From positions 1-37,343 of IMG/VR virus record IMGVR_UViG_3300049846_001738: DNA of 37,343 nt. One strand, 5' to 3'. The DNA comes from a virus. This document shows positions 6,347 to 13,407 of the stretch, piece after piece. The stretch's first letter is position 1; the number at the start of each line of letters is the position of its first letter. The position numbers and the translations under genes were made by a program. A model generated the notes under the pieces. It searched no databases and had not been told where the DNA came from. It saw only the letters and a program-made list of their open reading frames with translations.

Positions 6347-8266
6347 GTGCGCCAGCGAAAGTCTGGTGTGCCTTTTATTCGCTGTGGATCCATGCCTGGA
6401 ACTGTTGTTGAATCGGCGGCTGCGCCTGTGCTATTTGGTGTTGAGCACCTGTGGAAGGTGGCGCCGTCTGTGACGGTGGCGTTTGACTCTGAAACCACGG
6501 GACTGCAGCCTGTTTATGGCGGGCTGCGCTTGCTGCAGATTGGTGCCCGCGATCGTGCCATCGTTGTTATCGACTGCTGGGAACTTGATGAGTGTGGGTG
6601 GCAAACGATTAGGGACTTTTTCGCTACGCCGCGCACTTACATCGCGCACAATGCCGTGTTCGATCTGGGGTGGCTGCAGGAGCACGGCATATACCCCAAC
6701 GGAACAACTTACTGCACTATGTTGGCGTCTAAGTTGCTGAACAACGGCATTCCCAACCTCAAGCACGGCTTGGGAGTTGTGGTGCAGCGCTACTTAGACC
6801 GCGAACTTAGCAAGGAATTGCAGGCCAGCGACTGGAGCGCTCCAGTGCTGAGCACGGAGCAACTCGCTTATGCGGCGAACGATGTACAGGCGCTGCTAGA
6901 CCTCGATTTGGTGCTGCAAGAGCGCTTAGCTGCTGCACGTCTTACGGCGGCATTCGGCTTGGAGTGCAAGTGCCTGCCGGCTATGGCGCAGATGCAGCGC
7001 ACCGGACTGCCGTTCAATAGGGACAAGCTGGTAGAGCTGCAGGCTGTACTCGAAGGCGATATTGCTAAGTACGGGGAGCAGGTGTTGCGCGAATTAGATG
7101 AGGCATTGCCGGAGGAGCACAAGCTGCCCAAGGATGAGGACGGCAGTTTCAATTTGCGTACCAAGGCGGAGGGATCGGTGCGCTTGGGCACAAAACGCTT
7201 GGCGGGTTTCAATATCAATTCGCCTAAGCAGCTGGTCGAGAAGTTGTCGAAGGTGCTGGGGGTGGTGCCGGTTGACAAGGATGGGAAGCCGAGTGCGTCG
7301 CGCCAGGCTCTGCGTGCCTACGCGGCGGATCACAGCGTTGTGCAGACCTACCTGCTTTGGAAGCGTGCGGAGAAGCGTAGGCAGATGGTAAGTGCGTTGT
7401 TGGAGCACAGGCAGGATGATGGATTCATTCGCGCTGGCTATTTGCAGTTGGGTGCTGAAAGCGGTCGTATGAGTTGCGTCAAACCTAACTTGCAGCAGGT
7501 GCCTAGGGATAATGCGTTTAGGGCTGCAGCTGAAGCGCCGGATGGTTGGAGTTTTGTGTGCGCTGACTTTGGGCAGATGGAGTTACGCCTAGCGGCGGCC
7601 ATTGCACAAGACGAAACGATGATCAGGGCGTTCCAGGCAGACGAAGACCTGCACACACTTACAGCTAAGGCGATTTACGGCGATGAGGTGGACGACGCGA
7701 AGGAGATGAAGCAGCGCCGGCAGGTGGCTAAGTCGGCAAACTTCGGGCTGTTGTTTGGCGCTGGTGCGAAGGGCCTTAGGGAGTATGCAGGTGCTATGGG
7801 TATTACGATGACTATTGAGGATGCGGAGCAAATTAGGGATACGTTCCACGCCACGTACAGCGGTATTGACGAGTGGCAGAAACGCAACGCCCAGGACAGC
7901 AACAAGACGAGTGGGGACAAGTGGGCCGAAGTGCGTATTCCGGTTAGCGGTATGCGTAGGTTTCTGCCTGGGGATATGAATAGGGTTACGGTTCGCTGCA
8001 ATACACCTGTGCAGGGCAGCGGCGCGGCCATCCTTAAATGCGCCTTAGGAAAGTTGTGGCCTACGTTGCGCGACGCAGGAGAAAATACCGCTCGCTTAGC
8101 TGCTGTGGTGCATGATGAAATCCTCTTACTTGTGCGCGAAGGCTTAGAGGAGCAGTGGATGCGTACGTTGCAGGAAGCGATGGAGGGTGCGGAGAGCTTG
8201 TGGCTGGGCGAGATTCCTGCGCTGGCGGAGGCGAACCAGGGCAAGACCTGGGCTGACGCCAAGTAG
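6347..8266 (+). CDS. polA: DNA polymerase, family A, with 3'-5' exonuclease
   Basis: 639 residues from a GTG at 6347; an ATG at 6392 would also keep both domains. The DnaQ-like exonuclease shows Exo I FDSET (46-50, Asp47 and Glu49), Exo II HNAVFDLGWL (101-110) and Exo III YAANDV (175-180). The polymerase domain has motif A DFGQMELR (407-414), motif B RRQVAKSANFGLLFG (457-471) and motif C VVHDE (587-591). Motif A carries Gly-Gln-Met where E. coli Pol I has Ser-Gln-Ile, and motif B ends FG instead of YG. The phenylalanine at 466, equivalent to the Pol I 762 position, predicts normal discrimination against dideoxynucleotides. There is no 5'-3' exonuclease domain, as usual for phage enzymes. It is the main phage replicase. 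Confidence 0.95.
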   Translation: MRQRKSGVPFIRCGSMPGTVVESAAAPVLFGVEHLWKVAPSVTVAFDSETTGLQPVYGGLRLLQIGARDRAIVVIDCWELDECGWQTIRDFFATPRTYIAHNAVFDLGWLQEHGIYPNGTTYCTMLASKLLNNGIPNLKHGLGVVVQRYLDRELSKELQASDWSAPVLSTEQLAYAANDVQALLDLDLVLQERLAAARLTAAFGLECKCLPAMAQMQRTGLPFNRDKLVELQAVLEGDIAKYGEQVLRELDEALPEEHKLPKDEDGSFNLRTKAEGSVRLGTKRLAGFNINSPKQLVEKLSKVLGVVPVDKDGKPSASRQALRAYAADHSVVQTYLLWKRAEKRRQMVSALLEHRQDDGFIRAGYLQLGAESGRMSCVKPNLQQVPRDNAFRAAAEAPDGWSFVCADFGQMELRLAAAIAQDETMIRAFQADEDLHTLTAKAIYGDEVDDAKEMKQRRQVAKSANFGLLFGAGAKGLREYAGAMGITMTIEDAEQIRDTFHATYSGIDEWQKRNAQDSNKTSGDKWAEVRIPVSGMRRFLPGDMNRVTVRCNTPVQGSGAAILKCALGKLWPTLRDAGENTARLAAVVHDEILLLVREGLEEQWMRTLQEAMEGAESLWLGEIPALAEANQGKTWADAK

Positions 8267-8325
8267 CGGCGTAGCAAAGCGGCTAAGGTGCGTAGCACTT
8301 ATGCACCTTGGTTGCGTCGCAGCTT

Positions 8326-8526
8326 ATGCCTACTGGACGTGAACTTATGGTGGCGTGGTTGCGCGATGAGATGCGGCAGGCGTCTGTTGCTGATCTGCAG
8401 CGAGCTGCTGCGTTTCTGGAGTTTGCAAGGCAGGTAAGGCGAGGGTGCGCGAAGCAGCGCAGCGGTGCGCGGAGGCAGCAGAGCAATTCGTGGCGTAGGT
8501 ATGTGGATCCGGCGTTGCGCTGGTAG
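8326..8526 (+). CDS. Small helical protein, unknown
   Basis: 66 residues starting at an ATG in the context AGCTTATGCC. A TTG 18 bases upstream is in frame but less likely. The N-terminal half is a probable helix (AWLRDEMRQASVADLQRAAAFLEFARQV); the rest is Arg/Gln/Ser-rich and basic, so nucleic acid binding is possible. A weak hairpin (8285-8309) lies just upstream. It begins a series of small genes after the polymerase. I do not recognise a family. Confidence 0.6.
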   Translation: MPTGRELMVAWLRDEMRQASVADLQRAAAFLEFARQVRRGCAKQRSGARRQQSNSWRRYVDPALRW

Positions 8527-8551
8527 GCTTAGCACATTGTCACTGCCACTT

Positions 8552-8794
8552 ATGGCCAGGCTGCACGGGGCTAAGGCCTATTATCAGCTGCTGCTGGATC
8601 CGCATCGAGCCCAGTTACTGGAGGACCTGGCGGTTGCTGCGGGGATGCGGCCCAGCGCGTATGCCAGGGAGCTGCTGTACTCCGCCGTCAAGCGGTCCAC
8701 GGAGTCCACAACCTATGGTCTAGCCGAGGCGCAGGACCACGCACTTAGGCGTAAGAGTATTCAGAATCAGGTTCAGGGAAGATCCCGCTCTTGA
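8552..8794 (+). CDS. Ribbon-helix-helix-like small protein
   Basis: 80 residues from an ATG with the context CACTTATGGC; the reading frame extends upstream but this start matches the neighbouring genes. The pattern KAYYQLLLDPHRAQLLEDLA then GMRPSAYARELLYSAV reads as beta strand, helix, turn, helix, as in ribbon-helix-helix (Arc/MetJ, CopG-type) DNA-binding domains. It may be a small transcription regulator of the early region. The C-terminal 25 residues are polar and probably disordered. The family call is based on pattern only. Confidence 0.6.
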   Translation: MARLHGAKAYYQLLLDPHRAQLLEDLAVAAGMRPSAYARELLYSAVKRSTESTTYGLAEAQDHALRRKSIQNQVQGRSRS

Positions 8795-8849
8795 CATCGG
8801 CATGAGGTGCGCCTAAGGTGTAGGCTTCGATGCGTTCTACGCACTGCTT

Positions 8850-9170
8850 ATGGCGTTCTCTGTTCTTTCGGCGGCGGATGTGCCGGATCGTGCTACCCGC
8901 ACGTCCAAAACCACTCCGCTGCGTAATGCGTTGGCTGCTCTGGAGATCGGAGAGGCCATCGAGGTTGATTACGATTCCCACGATCCTGAGGCTGGCTATC
9001 GTCCCACGACCATCAGCCAGGTTGCGGGCACCATGAGTTCCCGTTCCGCTACCGTGCGTTTTTCTGTGCGCAGGAAGGCGGACAACACGGGCTGCTACCT
9101 GATCGCTGGTCCGAAGCCGGATCCCAGCGAAGCCAAGCGCGGCCGTAAGCCTAGGGCCAAGGCTGAGTGA
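8850..9170 (+). CDS. Small basic protein, possible DNA binding
   Basis: 106 residues from an ATG in TGCTTATGGC. The middle (residues about 25-90) alternates hydrophobic and polar residues like a small beta domain: ALAALEIGEAIEVDY, then SSRSATVRFSVRRKADNTGC, then YLIAGPKP. The C-terminus RGRKPRAK resembles an AT-hook (GRP-like basic core), which suggests DNA contact. The gene is followed after 27 bases by an intrinsic terminator, so it closes the primase-polymerase operon. No named family is recognised. Confidence 0.62.
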   Translation: MAFSVLSAADVPDRATRTSKTTPLRNALAALEIGEAIEVDYDSHDPEAGYRPTTISQVAGTMSSRSATVRFSVRRKADNTGCYLIAGPKPDPSEAKRGRKPRAKAE

Positions 9171-9197
9171 GTTGCTCGGCCAACGTGCCTAAGCGGA

Positions 9198-9230
9198 GTG
9201 CCCGCCACTTAGGTGGGCACATTTTTATCT
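9198..9230 (+). terminator. Rho-independent terminator closing the early operon
   Basis: Stem 9198-9206 / 9212-9220 (GTGCCCGCC with GGTGGGCAC, one G-T wobble) around a 5-base loop, followed directly by ATTTTTATCT on the plus strand. It lies between genes in the same direction, so the downstream genes need their own promoter or antitermination. Confidence 0.87.
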
Positions 9231-9248
9231 CTAACTGTTTCACAGCTA

Positions 9249-9692
9249 ATGCTTAGATTCTTCAGCAATGCGTTGTCAACCGAGATCGAGTTTGAAAAAC
9301 TTGATCAACTGAGTAACGCGGATTTGGAAACACTGCACAAGGAGTTGTCGGAGTTGGTGACGACGCTCAGCAGTGCGGTTAGCGACGCCAAGGCCAAGGC
9401 GGCGGCAAGCGGAGTGCCGCTTGACCCGCACTGGCTGCACCGCATCAACACCAAGAAGCGCATTACGTTAAAGTTTGCAACCGAGATTAACTCCAGGTTG
9501 CAGGGGGGCACTACGGTTGAGCAGCGGGCGGAATACGACCGCATTTACAGGGCACAGTTTCGTGCTATTCTTCTGGAGGAGTTTGGCGAGGAGGAGCTTC
9601 TAGAGATCGAACAGGAGGTGCTGGACAAGGCTCGCGCTGCGTACCACGACTGGATCGCCTCCACCAAGCAGCGGGCATGGTTTGTTCCATAA
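9249..9692 (+). CDS. Conserved-looking helical protein, unknown
   Basis: 147 residues from the ATG at 9249 (GCTAATGC). The in-frame start at 9213 lies inside the terminator stem and is rejected. The protein is strongly helical and coiled-coil-like: FEKLDQLSNADLETLHKELS (about 13-32), a basic middle HRINTKKRITLKFATEINSRL, and an acidic helix EEFGEEELLEIEQEVLDKAR. It has no cysteine clusters or membrane segments. It could be an early protein that binds a host factor. It ends in TAAG. Confidence 0.65.
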   Translation: MLRFFSNALSTEIEFEKLDQLSNADLETLHKELSELVTTLSSAVSDAKAKAAASGVPLDPHWLHRINTKKRITLKFATEINSRLQGGTTVEQRAEYDRIYRAQFRAILLEEFGEEELLEIEQEVLDKARAAYHDWIASTKQRAWFVP

Positions 9693-9750
9693 GCTGCGCC
9701 TAAGCACACCCGCTAACCCTCCAACCGCTATCGCTTAAAACTCACCACTT

Positions 9751-9939
9751 ATGACACCGGATCAACAGCTACACACACTGCTCACTGCACAACGCTTTGG
9801 TGGCAACTTTATGAAACATTTGGCTACAGCTGGCCTTGCGGCGGACCCGCAGAACAGGCAGGTGCTGTTTGATGCTTTTCCAGATTTGGAGAACTTCTAC
9901 GGGCCACGCACGATGTTTTACAGCGAGGATCTGGGCTGA
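9751..9939 (+). CDS. Small protein, unknown
   Basis: 62 residues, ATG in CACTTATGAC. It contains DQQLHTLLTAQRFGGNFMKHLATAG then DPQNRQVLFDAFPDLENFYGP. The family is not recognised by name; the length and the tight coupling to the following gene (TGATG, 1-base overlap) support a real gene. No motif indicates an enzyme. Confidence 0.66.
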   Translation: MTPDQQLHTLLTAQRFGGNFMKHLATAGLAADPQNRQVLFDAFPDLENFYGPRTMFYSEDLG

Positions 9940-10217
9940 TGGCTTTTGAACAGATGTTTCGTGCATGGTGGCAAGAGTTTCACGGGCCGCTGCCCAGTGC
10001 GTATTCAGAGGCAACGCATCTAGCGTTCGCGCTTTACACGCTGTGGCAGCCCGTTCCAGCGCCTTCTGACGAACTTGTTGCGTTGTGGTCCGATGCCGCC
10101 TCAGGGGGCGGTGAGGCGACGCTGGCGGAGGCCGATCGCCGCATCGCCGCTATGGCGATCAAGTGGGCCAGGGCTGAGATGATTATGCGGCTGTGGGGTA
10201 AAGATGCTGCCGAGTGA
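9939..10217 (+). CDS. Small helical protein, unknown
   Basis: 92 residues, ATG overlapping the previous stop by one base. It is Trp- and Ala-rich (FRAWWQEFHG, ALYTLWQP, IAAMAIKWARAEMIMRLW), so it is probably a compact helical bundle. There is no signal peptide. It is co-transcribed with its neighbours from 9249 onwards. Function unknown. Confidence 0.66.
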   Translation: MAFEQMFRAWWQEFHGPLPSAYSEATHLAFALYTLWQPVPAPSDELVALWSDAASGGGEATLAEADRRIAAMAIKWARAEMIMRLWGKDAAE

Positions 10218-10230
10218 TTACACCCGCTGC

Positions 10231-10374
10231 ATGGGGCTCACACCCAGGTGTCCTGTACGGAGTAGCTGCGCACGACATCGGGATATACCCGACGACCGCG
10301 CGGTCAGTTGGGTGAGGAATCTGAACCCCGGCGAGGAGCCTAAGTGTCCGTACTTCATTCCGTTTGAATCATGA
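10231..10374 (+). CDS. Short Cys-containing protein (47 aa)
   Basis: This gene fills an otherwise empty 150-base gap. The ATG at 10231 opens 47 codons, and the stop overlaps the next ATG as ATGA. The peptide has LTPRCPVRSSCARHRD (Cys7, Cys13), then VSWVRNLNPGEEPKCPYFIP (Cys39). The spaced CP and CPYF elements suggest a small metal-binding or disulphide-stabilised fold. The amino-acid pattern is coherent across the full length and the coupling to the next gene is exact, which supports real coding. The function is not known. Confidence 0.62.
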   Translation: MGLTPRCPVRSSCARHRDIPDDRAVSWVRNLNPGEEPKCPYFIPFES

Positions 10375-11099
10375 GCAAACAACCGATGCTTACAAAAAAC
10401 ACCGCACGGCTCAAACAGCGTGTGGCCGAACACGTTGCTGCAGACGCCGTTGTGCAGGGTATTTACTGGGACACTAAAATCTTGCGCGGCTGCTTTATTG
10501 GATGTTTGGCTCATGCTGCCGATCCAACACTTAACGAAGAAGAGTATGGGCTACCCGTTGCTGTGCAACGCATAGCTGAAAATATCTTCGAGGCGCTGCC
10601 GGCAAATGAAGCAAAAGCGTTTCTTGCGGCATTGCCTGCTGCAGTGGAGTGTGATGGCAAAGACCTAAGCAAAGTCCATTGGCAGTTTCTTGCCACTGAA
10701 CTGCGCAGTTTGCCTCCACAAGACATCAAGGTTCAGGAGGTCATTGATCCAGTGATTGCTGGCATGGATCTACTGGCGCAAGGTCTTGACTGGCCAGCTG
10801 ATGCTGCCGCTCGGGCTGATGCTGCTGTTGCTGCTGATGCTGCCGCTCGGGCTGATGCTGCCGCTCGGGCTGATGCTGCTGTTGCTCGGGCTGCTGATGC
10901 TGCCGCTCGGGCTGCTGATGCTGCTGCTCGGGCTGATGCTGCCGCTCGGGCTGCTGATGCTGCTGCTCGGGCTGCTGCTGCTGATTGGGCTGCTGCTGCT
11001 GCCGCTCGGGCTGCTGCGCGACTCAATGCGCGGCTCAGGCAGCGTGATCTGCTGCTGCAGTTGATTAAGGATGCCCCTGTGGTAGGGGGTGCGCGGTGA
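10371..11099 (+). CDS. Protein with Ala-rich repeat tail, unknown
   Basis: 242 residues. Residues about 1-135 form an ordinary domain containing GIYWDTKILRGCFIGCL (about 30-46), YGLPVAVQRIAENIFEAL and FLATELRSL, a pattern I associate with phage proteins of unknown function that end in Ala-rich repeats. Residues about 140-225 are imperfect repeats of ADAAARA units, which would give a long alanine helix with regularly spaced Asp and Arg that could self-pair. The tail ends with the amphipathic helix RLRQRDLLLQLIKDAP. Upstream coupling is ATGA; downstream the stop overlaps a GTG start. Confidence 0.7.
   Translation: MSKQPMLTKNTARLKQRVAEHVAADAVVQGIYWDTKILRGCFIGCLAHAADPTLNEEEYGLPVAVQRIAENIFEALPANEAKAFLAALPAAVECDGKDLSKVHWQFLATELRSLPPQDIKVQEVIDPVIAGMDLLAQGLDWPADAAARADAAVAADAAARADAAARADAAVARAADAAARAADAAARADAAARAADAAARAAAADWAAAAAARAAARLNARLRQRDLLLQLIKDAPVVGGAR
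10797..11020 (+). repeat. Tandem DNA repeat encoding the Ala-rich helix
   Basis: About 220 bases made of near-identical units of GCTGATGCTGCCGCTCGG (18 bases) and shortened or extended variants with GCTGCT insertions. Codon use is almost the same in each copy (GCT/GCC, GAT, CGG), so the repeats are recent slippage or recombination products rather than old, diverged repeats. Long open frames on other frames and on the opposite strand here are artefacts of the repeat. Confidence 0.9.
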
Positions 11100-11368
11100 A
11101 CGAACAGCCGATGGACGACAAACTGCACCGCGACTTAGATGAACCGGCTGTGCCGCAAGGCAGGGAGCCGGCCGCTGTCATTGCGCAGCCTAGCGACCAC
11201 CTCTACGTGCGCTTTGCGTCGCTGGAATGGAAGTTGGGCTGCCACATGGCAGAGTGGAAAGCAGCCCGCGAACTGGCCTATCGCATGGGCAAGGCCGGCG
11301 ATGAGCTGAATCAGGCGCACTGCGATGGGGTGGTGCGGCTGCTACGTGAACACTTGGAGGTCATGTGA
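11096..11368 (+). CDS. Small protein, unknown
   Basis: 90 residues from a GTG that overlaps the previous stop (GTGA); an ATG at 11111 is an alternative start. It contains VRFASLEWKLGCHMAEWKAARELAYRMGKAGDELNQAHCDGVV as an apparently helical region. No known motif. It is followed by a similarly overlapping GTG start, so it belongs to a coupled run of small genes from 9249 to 11694. Confidence 0.62.
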   Translation: MNEQPMDDKLHRDLDEPAVPQGREPAAVIAQPSDHLYVRFASLEWKLGCHMAEWKAARELAYRMGKAGDELNQAHCDGVVRLLREHLEVM

Positions 11369-11694
11369 AACGCGACACACTGCGACTTAGCCAGCACCAA
11401 TTCATTGAAACTAGCCGTGACCACAATGGGCGATATTTCATCGCCTATAGCGGCGGGGCATCGGTGTTCATACGCGAAATCGCAGAGCTTAGGCGCTTCA
11501 TGAAGCTGCCAAAAAGCATACCGATGCGCGAAAGCTTGGAGTCATGGCTGGCCAGCTTGGCTGACATGGATGCCAAGCGGCGTGGGGACGTACCAGCGGC
11601 CTTGGGTGATGCGCAGGTTGAGGGCTCCTTTGACCCCTTGGCCCATGCCCTTGATGAATCCGACCCTCAATTCAACACTAAAACGGTAATTTAG
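11365..11694 (+). CDS. Small protein, unknown
   Basis: 109 residues, GTG start overlapping the previous stop as GTGA. The N-terminal part (FIETSRDHNGRYFIAYSGGASVFIREIAELRRF) looks like a beta-hairpin plus helix, and the C-terminus is acidic and probably disordered. No catalytic residues or metal sites stand out. Function unknown. Confidence 0.62.
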   Translation: MKRDTLRLSQHQFIETSRDHNGRYFIAYSGGASVFIREIAELRRFMKLPKSIPMRESLESWLASLADMDAKRRGDVPAALGDAQVEGSFDPLAHALDESDPQFNTKTVI

Positions 11695-11698
11695 CATT

Positions 11699-11926
11699 GT
11701 GAATTGTCCTAAATGTGCAGCTGCTCGCGTTACTGTGGTTACGACTGCGTACGCTACAGAGGGGCAGATCGTTAGACGCAGGCGTTGTCATGCGTGCGAG
11801 CATCGGTGGTACACGATCCAGGCGGTCGAGGTGCTGCTGCCCCCTGGTACGTTTCGGTGGGTGGAGCGGTGCGGCAGGCGTCGCGCTGTGAAACTCATCG
11901 ACCAGAGCCCTACCGCACCGTCGTAA
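11699..11926 (+). CDS. NrdR-like zinc-ribbon protein without ATP-cone
   Basis: 75 residues from a GTG at 11699, four bases after the previous stop. Cys3-x-x-Cys6 and Cys30-x-x-Cys33 with GQIVRRRRCHACEHRW closely follow the N-terminal zinc ribbon of the ribonucleotide-reductase repressor NrdR. NrdR is about 150 residues and continues into an ATP-cone that senses dATP/ATP; here only the zinc ribbon plus a short beta segment and a basic tail remain. It may bind DNA constitutively or modify host NrdR action. No ribonucleotide reductase gene is in the window. It ends in TAAG and lies 39 bases before the sigma factor gene. Confidence 0.72.
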   Translation: MNCPKCAAARVTVVTTAYATEGQIVRRRRCHACEHRWYTIQAVEVLLPPGTFRWVERCGRRRAVKLIDQSPTAPS

Positions 11927-11940
11927 GCTCGCGCTTACCT

Positions 11941-11950
11941 ACACCCCTTA
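11941..11950 (+). promoter_or_regulatory. ACACCCCTTA copy in the sigma factor leader
   Basis: The same 10-mer found twice upstream of the ligase lies here 15 bases before the sigma factor start codon, in the only gap between two tightly packed genes. It could be an operator or a translation-related element. Confidence 0.35.
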
Positions 11951-11965
11951 TCCACCTAGACACCC

Positions 11966-12847
11966 GTGACTGATTCTTTTAAGCAGTACCTAAACGAGAT
12001 TGGGCGCTATCCGTTGCTCACAGCTGAGCAGGAAATTCAGCTGTCGCGTCAGATCAACGCGGCTAAGCCCCTACTCGGTAAAGAGGATCCGACCGTAGAG
12101 GAGAAGCGCATACTTAGGGTTGGGGAGCGTGCCACCCGTAAGCTGATCAACTGCAACTTGCGGCTTGTAGTCACTGTTGCCAAGCAATATACGCGACGAC
12201 TAAATGGCAATGGTATGGAGCTTATGGACCTAGTGCAGGAGGGTGCCCTAGGACTCACGCGAGCCGTTGAATTGTTTGACGGAACCAAAGGCTATAAGTT
12301 TAGCACTTACGCTTATTGGTGGGTTAGGCAGGCGATAACACGCGGCATAGACACTAAAGAGCGGCTTATTCGCGTTCCGCAGCACGGGCTGGATAAGGTG
12401 TATAAGATTGTGCGCTACCAGAAAGAGTATGTGCAGCTGCATGGTAAGTACCCCACCTTAGAGGTGCTTGCGGAAGCGACAGACATTGACGTTGATCACC
12501 TGCAGTTGTTGCTGGCGCGGAATGCGTGGCACCGCAGCCTGGATGAGCTGGTGGCCGACACAGGGAACTCCATTTTGGACATGATTTCGGATGCGGAGGC
12601 GACTGATAGGCAGATCGACTGCATGGAAAGGGACGAAAAGGAAGCGATGTTAGGAATTGCGCTTGACTGTTTGAGTCAGGAAGAACTGCATACCATCAGC
12701 AGACGCTACGGGCTAGAGACAGCAGAACCGATGACGCTATCTAGTATTGCTAAAGAGGATGGTGTATCGAGGGAGTGTGTTCGGCAGCGCGTACAGGTGG
12801 CGCATAATAAAATGCGTCTTAAACTCAGACATGCGAGGTTTGCATGA
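11966..12847 (+). CDS. Sigma-70 family RNA polymerase sigma factor (RpoD/group 2-like)
   Basis: 293 residues from a GTG at 11966. Region 1.2 is SFKQYLNEIGRYPLLTAEQEIQL (4-26). Regions 2.1-2.4 run from about 56 to 128, with NLRLVVTVAKQY, ELMDLVQEGALGL and STYAYWWVRQAITR. Region 3.0 is about 130-142 (RLIRVPQHG). Regions 3-4 follow, with the helix-turn-helix SSIAKEDGVSRECVRQRVQ at about 259-277. Length and motif order match cyanobacterial primary-like sigma factors, so it would bind the host core polymerase and redirect it to phage promoters. In region 4.2 the usual SRERVRQIE reads SRECVRQRV, so -35 recognition may differ. It overlaps the kinase gene as ATGA. Confidence 0.95.
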   Translation: MTDSFKQYLNEIGRYPLLTAEQEIQLSRQINAAKPLLGKEDPTVEEKRILRVGERATRKLINCNLRLVVTVAKQYTRRLNGNGMELMDLVQEGALGLTRAVELFDGTKGYKFSTYAYWWVRQAITRGIDTKERLIRVPQHGLDKVYKIVRYQKEYVQLHGKYPTLEVLAEATDIDVDHLQLLLARNAWHRSLDELVADTGNSILDMISDAEATDRQIDCMERDEKEAMLGIALDCLSQEELHTISRRYGLETAEPMTLSSIAKEDGVSRECVRQRVQVAHNKMRLKLRHARFA

Positions 12848-13407
12848 TTAAGTTGATTGGCCTTTATTCGTCTGCTGCACAGAGCGGTAAGTCGACGGTA
12901 AGCAGGGAGTTGGAGTTGCGTGGGTTTGTGCGTGTGCCGTTTGCTGAGCCGTTGAAGCTAATGGTAGGTGCGCTGTTGGTTGAGGTGGGGCGTACACCGG
13001 GAGAGGTGAGGTGGCTGCTGCATGAGGACAAGGAGGAGGTGCTGGAGGAGTTGGGGGTGTCGTCGCGCCACCTCCTGCAGACACTCGGCACGGAGTGGGG
13101 GAGGCAGTGTATATCGTCAGATGTGTGGCTGAAGGTGTGGAGAGCGCGGGCCAGTCGGTATGAGCGTGTGGTTGTTGATGATGTGCGGTTTGAGAATGAA
13201 GCTGAGTTACTGCGCAGCCTTGGTGGAGATGTGTGGAGGGTTCAGCGGGAGGGTGTGGCGAATCTAAGCACGCACGCATCTGAAGGTGGCTTAGATGCGT
13301 GGCCGCATTTTTCTAGGTACATTACCAATAATGGGACGCTAGGACAGTTGAAGGATGCCATCGCTGCGATACCACTCGGGGAGGATGGTGCTGATCCCCC
13401 AAGATGA
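12844..13407 (+). CDS. Deoxynucleoside monophosphate kinase (T4 gp1-like)
   Basis: 187 residues. The P-loop SSAAQSGKST (9-18) is followed by FAEPLK, the block LLQTLGTEWGRQCISSDVW (about 78-96), and VVVDDVRFENEAELLRSLGG (about 109-128), the arrangement of phage dNMP kinases. HASEGGLD near 150 is another family hallmark. It would phosphorylate dNMPs from degraded host DNA to dNDPs, feeding the polymerase. The start overlaps the sigma factor stop as ATGA, so the two are translated together. The C-terminus overlaps the next gene by about 20 bases. Confidence 0.82.
   Translation: MIKLIGLYSSAAQSGKSTVSRELELRGFVRVPFAEPLKLMVGALLVEVGRTPGEVRWLLHEDKEEVLEELGVSSRHLLQTLGTEWGRQCISSDVWLKVWRARASRYERVVVDDVRFENEAELLRSLGGDVWRVQREGVANLSTHASEGGLDAWPHFSRYITNNGTLGQLKDAIAAIPLGEDGADPPR

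Noticed and set aside
8285-8309. Hairpin AAGGTGC/GCACCTT after polA as a terminator
   Set aside because: Only 7 bp with an 11-base loop and no T tract, so transcription probably continues to the next gene.
10218-10370. Structured RNA or riboswitch in the gap before the Ala-repeat gene
   Set aside because: The short inverted repeats (GACCGCGCGGTC and others) fall inside a coherent 47-codon reading frame, which explains the sequence better.
10733-11128. Long Ala/Arg-rich open frame on the minus strand and Leu-rich frame on plus
   Set aside because: Both are frame shadows of the tandem repeat in the 242-aa gene; there is no start context or independent support.
12848-13279. 143-residue minus frame opposite the kinase
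   Set aside because: Low-complexity Pro/Thr/Ser sequence, antisense to a recognised dNMP kinase.
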